Assembly: GCA_006227805.1 (NCBI GenBank)
Contig: SBFT01000059.1
Span: 1-6,914 of the forward strand
Direction: 5' to 3'
Source: Paracoccaceae bacterium
Lineage (GTDB): Bacteria; Pseudomonadota; Alphaproteobacteria; Rhodobacterales; Rhodobacteraceae
DNA: 6,914 nucleotides
Within the stretch, counting starts at the first letter, position 1. Every line of letters starts with the position of its first letter. Shown piece after piece: positions 5,863 to 6,914 of the stretch. A program made the position numbers and the translations under genes. The notes under the pieces were generated by a model. That model was not told the DNA's origin and did not search any database. It saw nothing but the letters and a program-made list of their open reading frames with translations.

Positions 5863-6914
5863 CCTTCGATCAGGACCGACGGTTCGCGTCGCGCCTCGCA
5901 CCCGGCGCGCAGGCAGACCCGGCAGGTCGCGCCGACCGGCTGGGCGTCCGCCTGGGCGCGGGCCGCGGGCAGCATCAGCATCGTCGACAGGTAGACCGGG
6001 TCCCGGTCGATGCCCGGCGCGGTCAGCGGATGGGCGATGGCGAAACAGTCGAACTGCGCCGAAAGCCGCCCCACCTGTTCGACGCGCCTGCGGATCGGCG
6101 AGAGCGGCCGCGCCAGCGCCGAGAAGAGCGGCCAGAGCGGACAGCCCTCGCCGAAGCGCGGCAGCGTGAAGCCGGCGACGGGCTTGCGGAAGAGGAGGCT
6201 TCCCGAGGCGTCGCAGATCACCAGCCCCACCGGCGCGCCGACCACGTCCTGCGGCATCGCGGCCAGTCGCCGGAAGACCGCCTGCCAGGGCTGACGCAAC
6301 TCGGCGACCAGCGTCGGCACGTCGAGACCATGGCGCGCCAGACCCTCGCGCATCTGCCCCATCGGCATGGACCTTGCATCCGAGGCGTATTGCGTCAGCA
6401 CCCGCCGCGCCAGATCCCGCGCGGCGTCGGTCGTCAGGCCCGGGGCCGCGCGCACCAGCGCCCCGGGATCCGAGGTGCCGTCCTCGAGCCCGGCAAAGTG
6501 ATGACCATGGGCGGAGAGGAAGGTCTCGACCTCGTCCTGCGGCGCGGCGCGCCCGTCCTCGCGGGCCTCGGTCTCGCCCAGATAGGCGACCAGCGCCCGG
6601 CTGCTTTCGGCCAGGCGGCGGCTGTCCTCGTTGAGGTTGCGGTGGAACCGGTCGCGCCATTCGGGCTCGATCTCGCCGGTCTCGGCCAGGATCGCCGCGG
6701 TCGAGCGGATTGCCGTCGCGGTCGACAGCACCTCGTGCATCGCCGCGGCCAGATGGGGATCATGGGCCAGCCGGTCGGACAGCGTCTCGATCGTGCGCTC
6801 GAGTGCCGCGATGCGGCGATGCGCCAGCGCCAGGGCTTCGGCCCAGCCGGGGAAGCGGCCCGCGAATTCGTCGACGCGGTCGAGTTCGGGCGCGACGCCG
6901 CGCGGCGCGTCGGC
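5856..6914 (-). CDS. ScfR/DUF2083-like transcription regulator, 5' end missing
   Basis: The final 352 residues of a protein whose start lies beyond the right edge; the frame stays open to base 6914, so the ATG at 6740 is internal. The C-terminal third matches the DUF2083 region of short-chain fatty acyl regulators (PccR, RamB, MccR type): GEGCPLWPLFSALARP near 6110-6155 and, at the end, CRVCLRAGCEARREPSVL. This gives one Cys plus a Cys-x2-Cys-x4-Cys cluster that could bind metal. The middle (about 6270-6400) resembles a degenerate ImmA/IrrE-like region with no HExxH. These families carry an N-terminal XRE helix-turn-helix, presumably in the missing part. Unusual is a 54-residue segment (6579-6740) resembling a histidine-kinase dimerisation hairpin, preceded by a predicted coiled coil. 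Such regulators control acetate, propionate or related acyl-CoA pathways, fitting the CrbS-like kinase next door. Confidence 0.83.
   Translation of the reverse strand, partial: ADAPRGVAPELDRVDEFAGRFPGWAEALALAHRRIAALERTIETLSDRLAHDPHLAAAMHEVLSTATAIRSTAAILAETGEIEPEWRDRFHRNLNEDSRRLAESSRALVAYLGETEAREDGRAAPQDEVETFLSAHGHHFAGLEDGTSDPGALVRAAPGLTTDAARDLARRVLTQYASDARSMPMGQMREGLARHGLDVPTLVAELRQPWQAVFRRLAAMPQDVVGAPVGLVICDASGSLLFRKPVAGFTLPRFGEGCPLWPLFSALARPLSPIRRRVEQVGRLSAQFDCFAIAHPLTAPGIDRDPVYLSTMLMLPAARAQADAQPVGATCRVCLRAGCEARREPSVLIEGF
6579..6740 (-). other. DHp/HisKA-like hairpin inside the ScfR-like regulator
   Basis: Within the regulator, the segment beginning MHEVLSTATAIRSTAAIL and ending near SSRALVAYL has the pattern of a kinase dimerisation and phospho-acceptor hairpin: His-Glu, an Ile-Arg-x4-Ile-Leu helix, a turn, then an Arg-Leu-containing second helix. 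It aligns without gaps to residues 684-737 of the symporter-kinase in this window, with 13 of 54 positions identical by eye. The proline normally found after HELRT is replaced, and no ATP-binding domain follows. Functional meaning is inferred. Confidence 0.45.

Noticed and set aside
5746..6660. A 304-codon - strand frame overlapping the ScfR-like gene in another frame
   Set aside because: Arg/Gly/Ala/Pro-rich product typical of a shifted GC-rich frame; the chosen frame holds the DUF2083-like motifs.
5856..6740. ATG at 6740 as the true start of the ScfR-like gene
   Set aside because: The frame continues open to the window edge with 58 well-formed residues, including a coiled-coil-like helix. 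Starting at 6740 would cut the hairpin at its first helix.

Overview
The window is GC-rich, densely packed DNA with strongly G/C-biased third codon positions. The gene families and their arrangement suggest an alphaproteobacterium of the Rhodobacteraceae/Paracoccaceae type (Paracoccus- or Rhodobacter-like). This is inferred from protein character alone; no taxonomic marker is present.

Left block, + strand, 1-1027: the 3' end of an operon. It holds the C-terminal part of a YeeE/YedE membrane protein, an overlapping partner half (DUF6691 type), and a small TIGR01244-type (DUF442/Blh-like) sulfurtransferase with a rhodanese-like loop. Together they look like a thiosulfate/sulfide uptake-and-handling module.

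Middle and right, all - strand, reading from right to left: (i) a 5'-truncated regulator of the short-chain fatty acyl regulator (ScfR, DUF2083-like) type, running off the right edge; (ii) a CheY-like single-domain response regulator; (iii) a two-helix 101-aa membrane protein; (iv) a 901-aa sodium/solute-symporter-type sensor histidine kinase, resembling the CrbS class that controls acetate/short-chain acid use; (v) a FliM/FliN-family (SpoA domain) protein. Genes ii to iv overlap by 1-4 bases and form one operon. A plausible sigma70-type promoter lies across the stop codon of gene i. Gene v converges on the left block across a 27-bp gap.

The most unusual point concerns how the signalling pieces may fit together. 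The response regulator has no DNA-binding output domain. The neighbouring ScfR-like regulator carries, in its middle, a stretch that aligns without gaps to the His-containing dimerisation hairpin of the nearby kinase, yet it has no ATPase domain. This suggests a split pathway: transporter-like kinase, then CheY-like receiver, then docking on or phosphotransfer to a DHp-like hairpin in the DNA-binding regulator. That link is a hypothesis from sequence resemblance and gene order. There is no RNA gene, CRISPR array, insertion sequence or other mobile element that I can see, and no gap between genes longer than about 120 bases.
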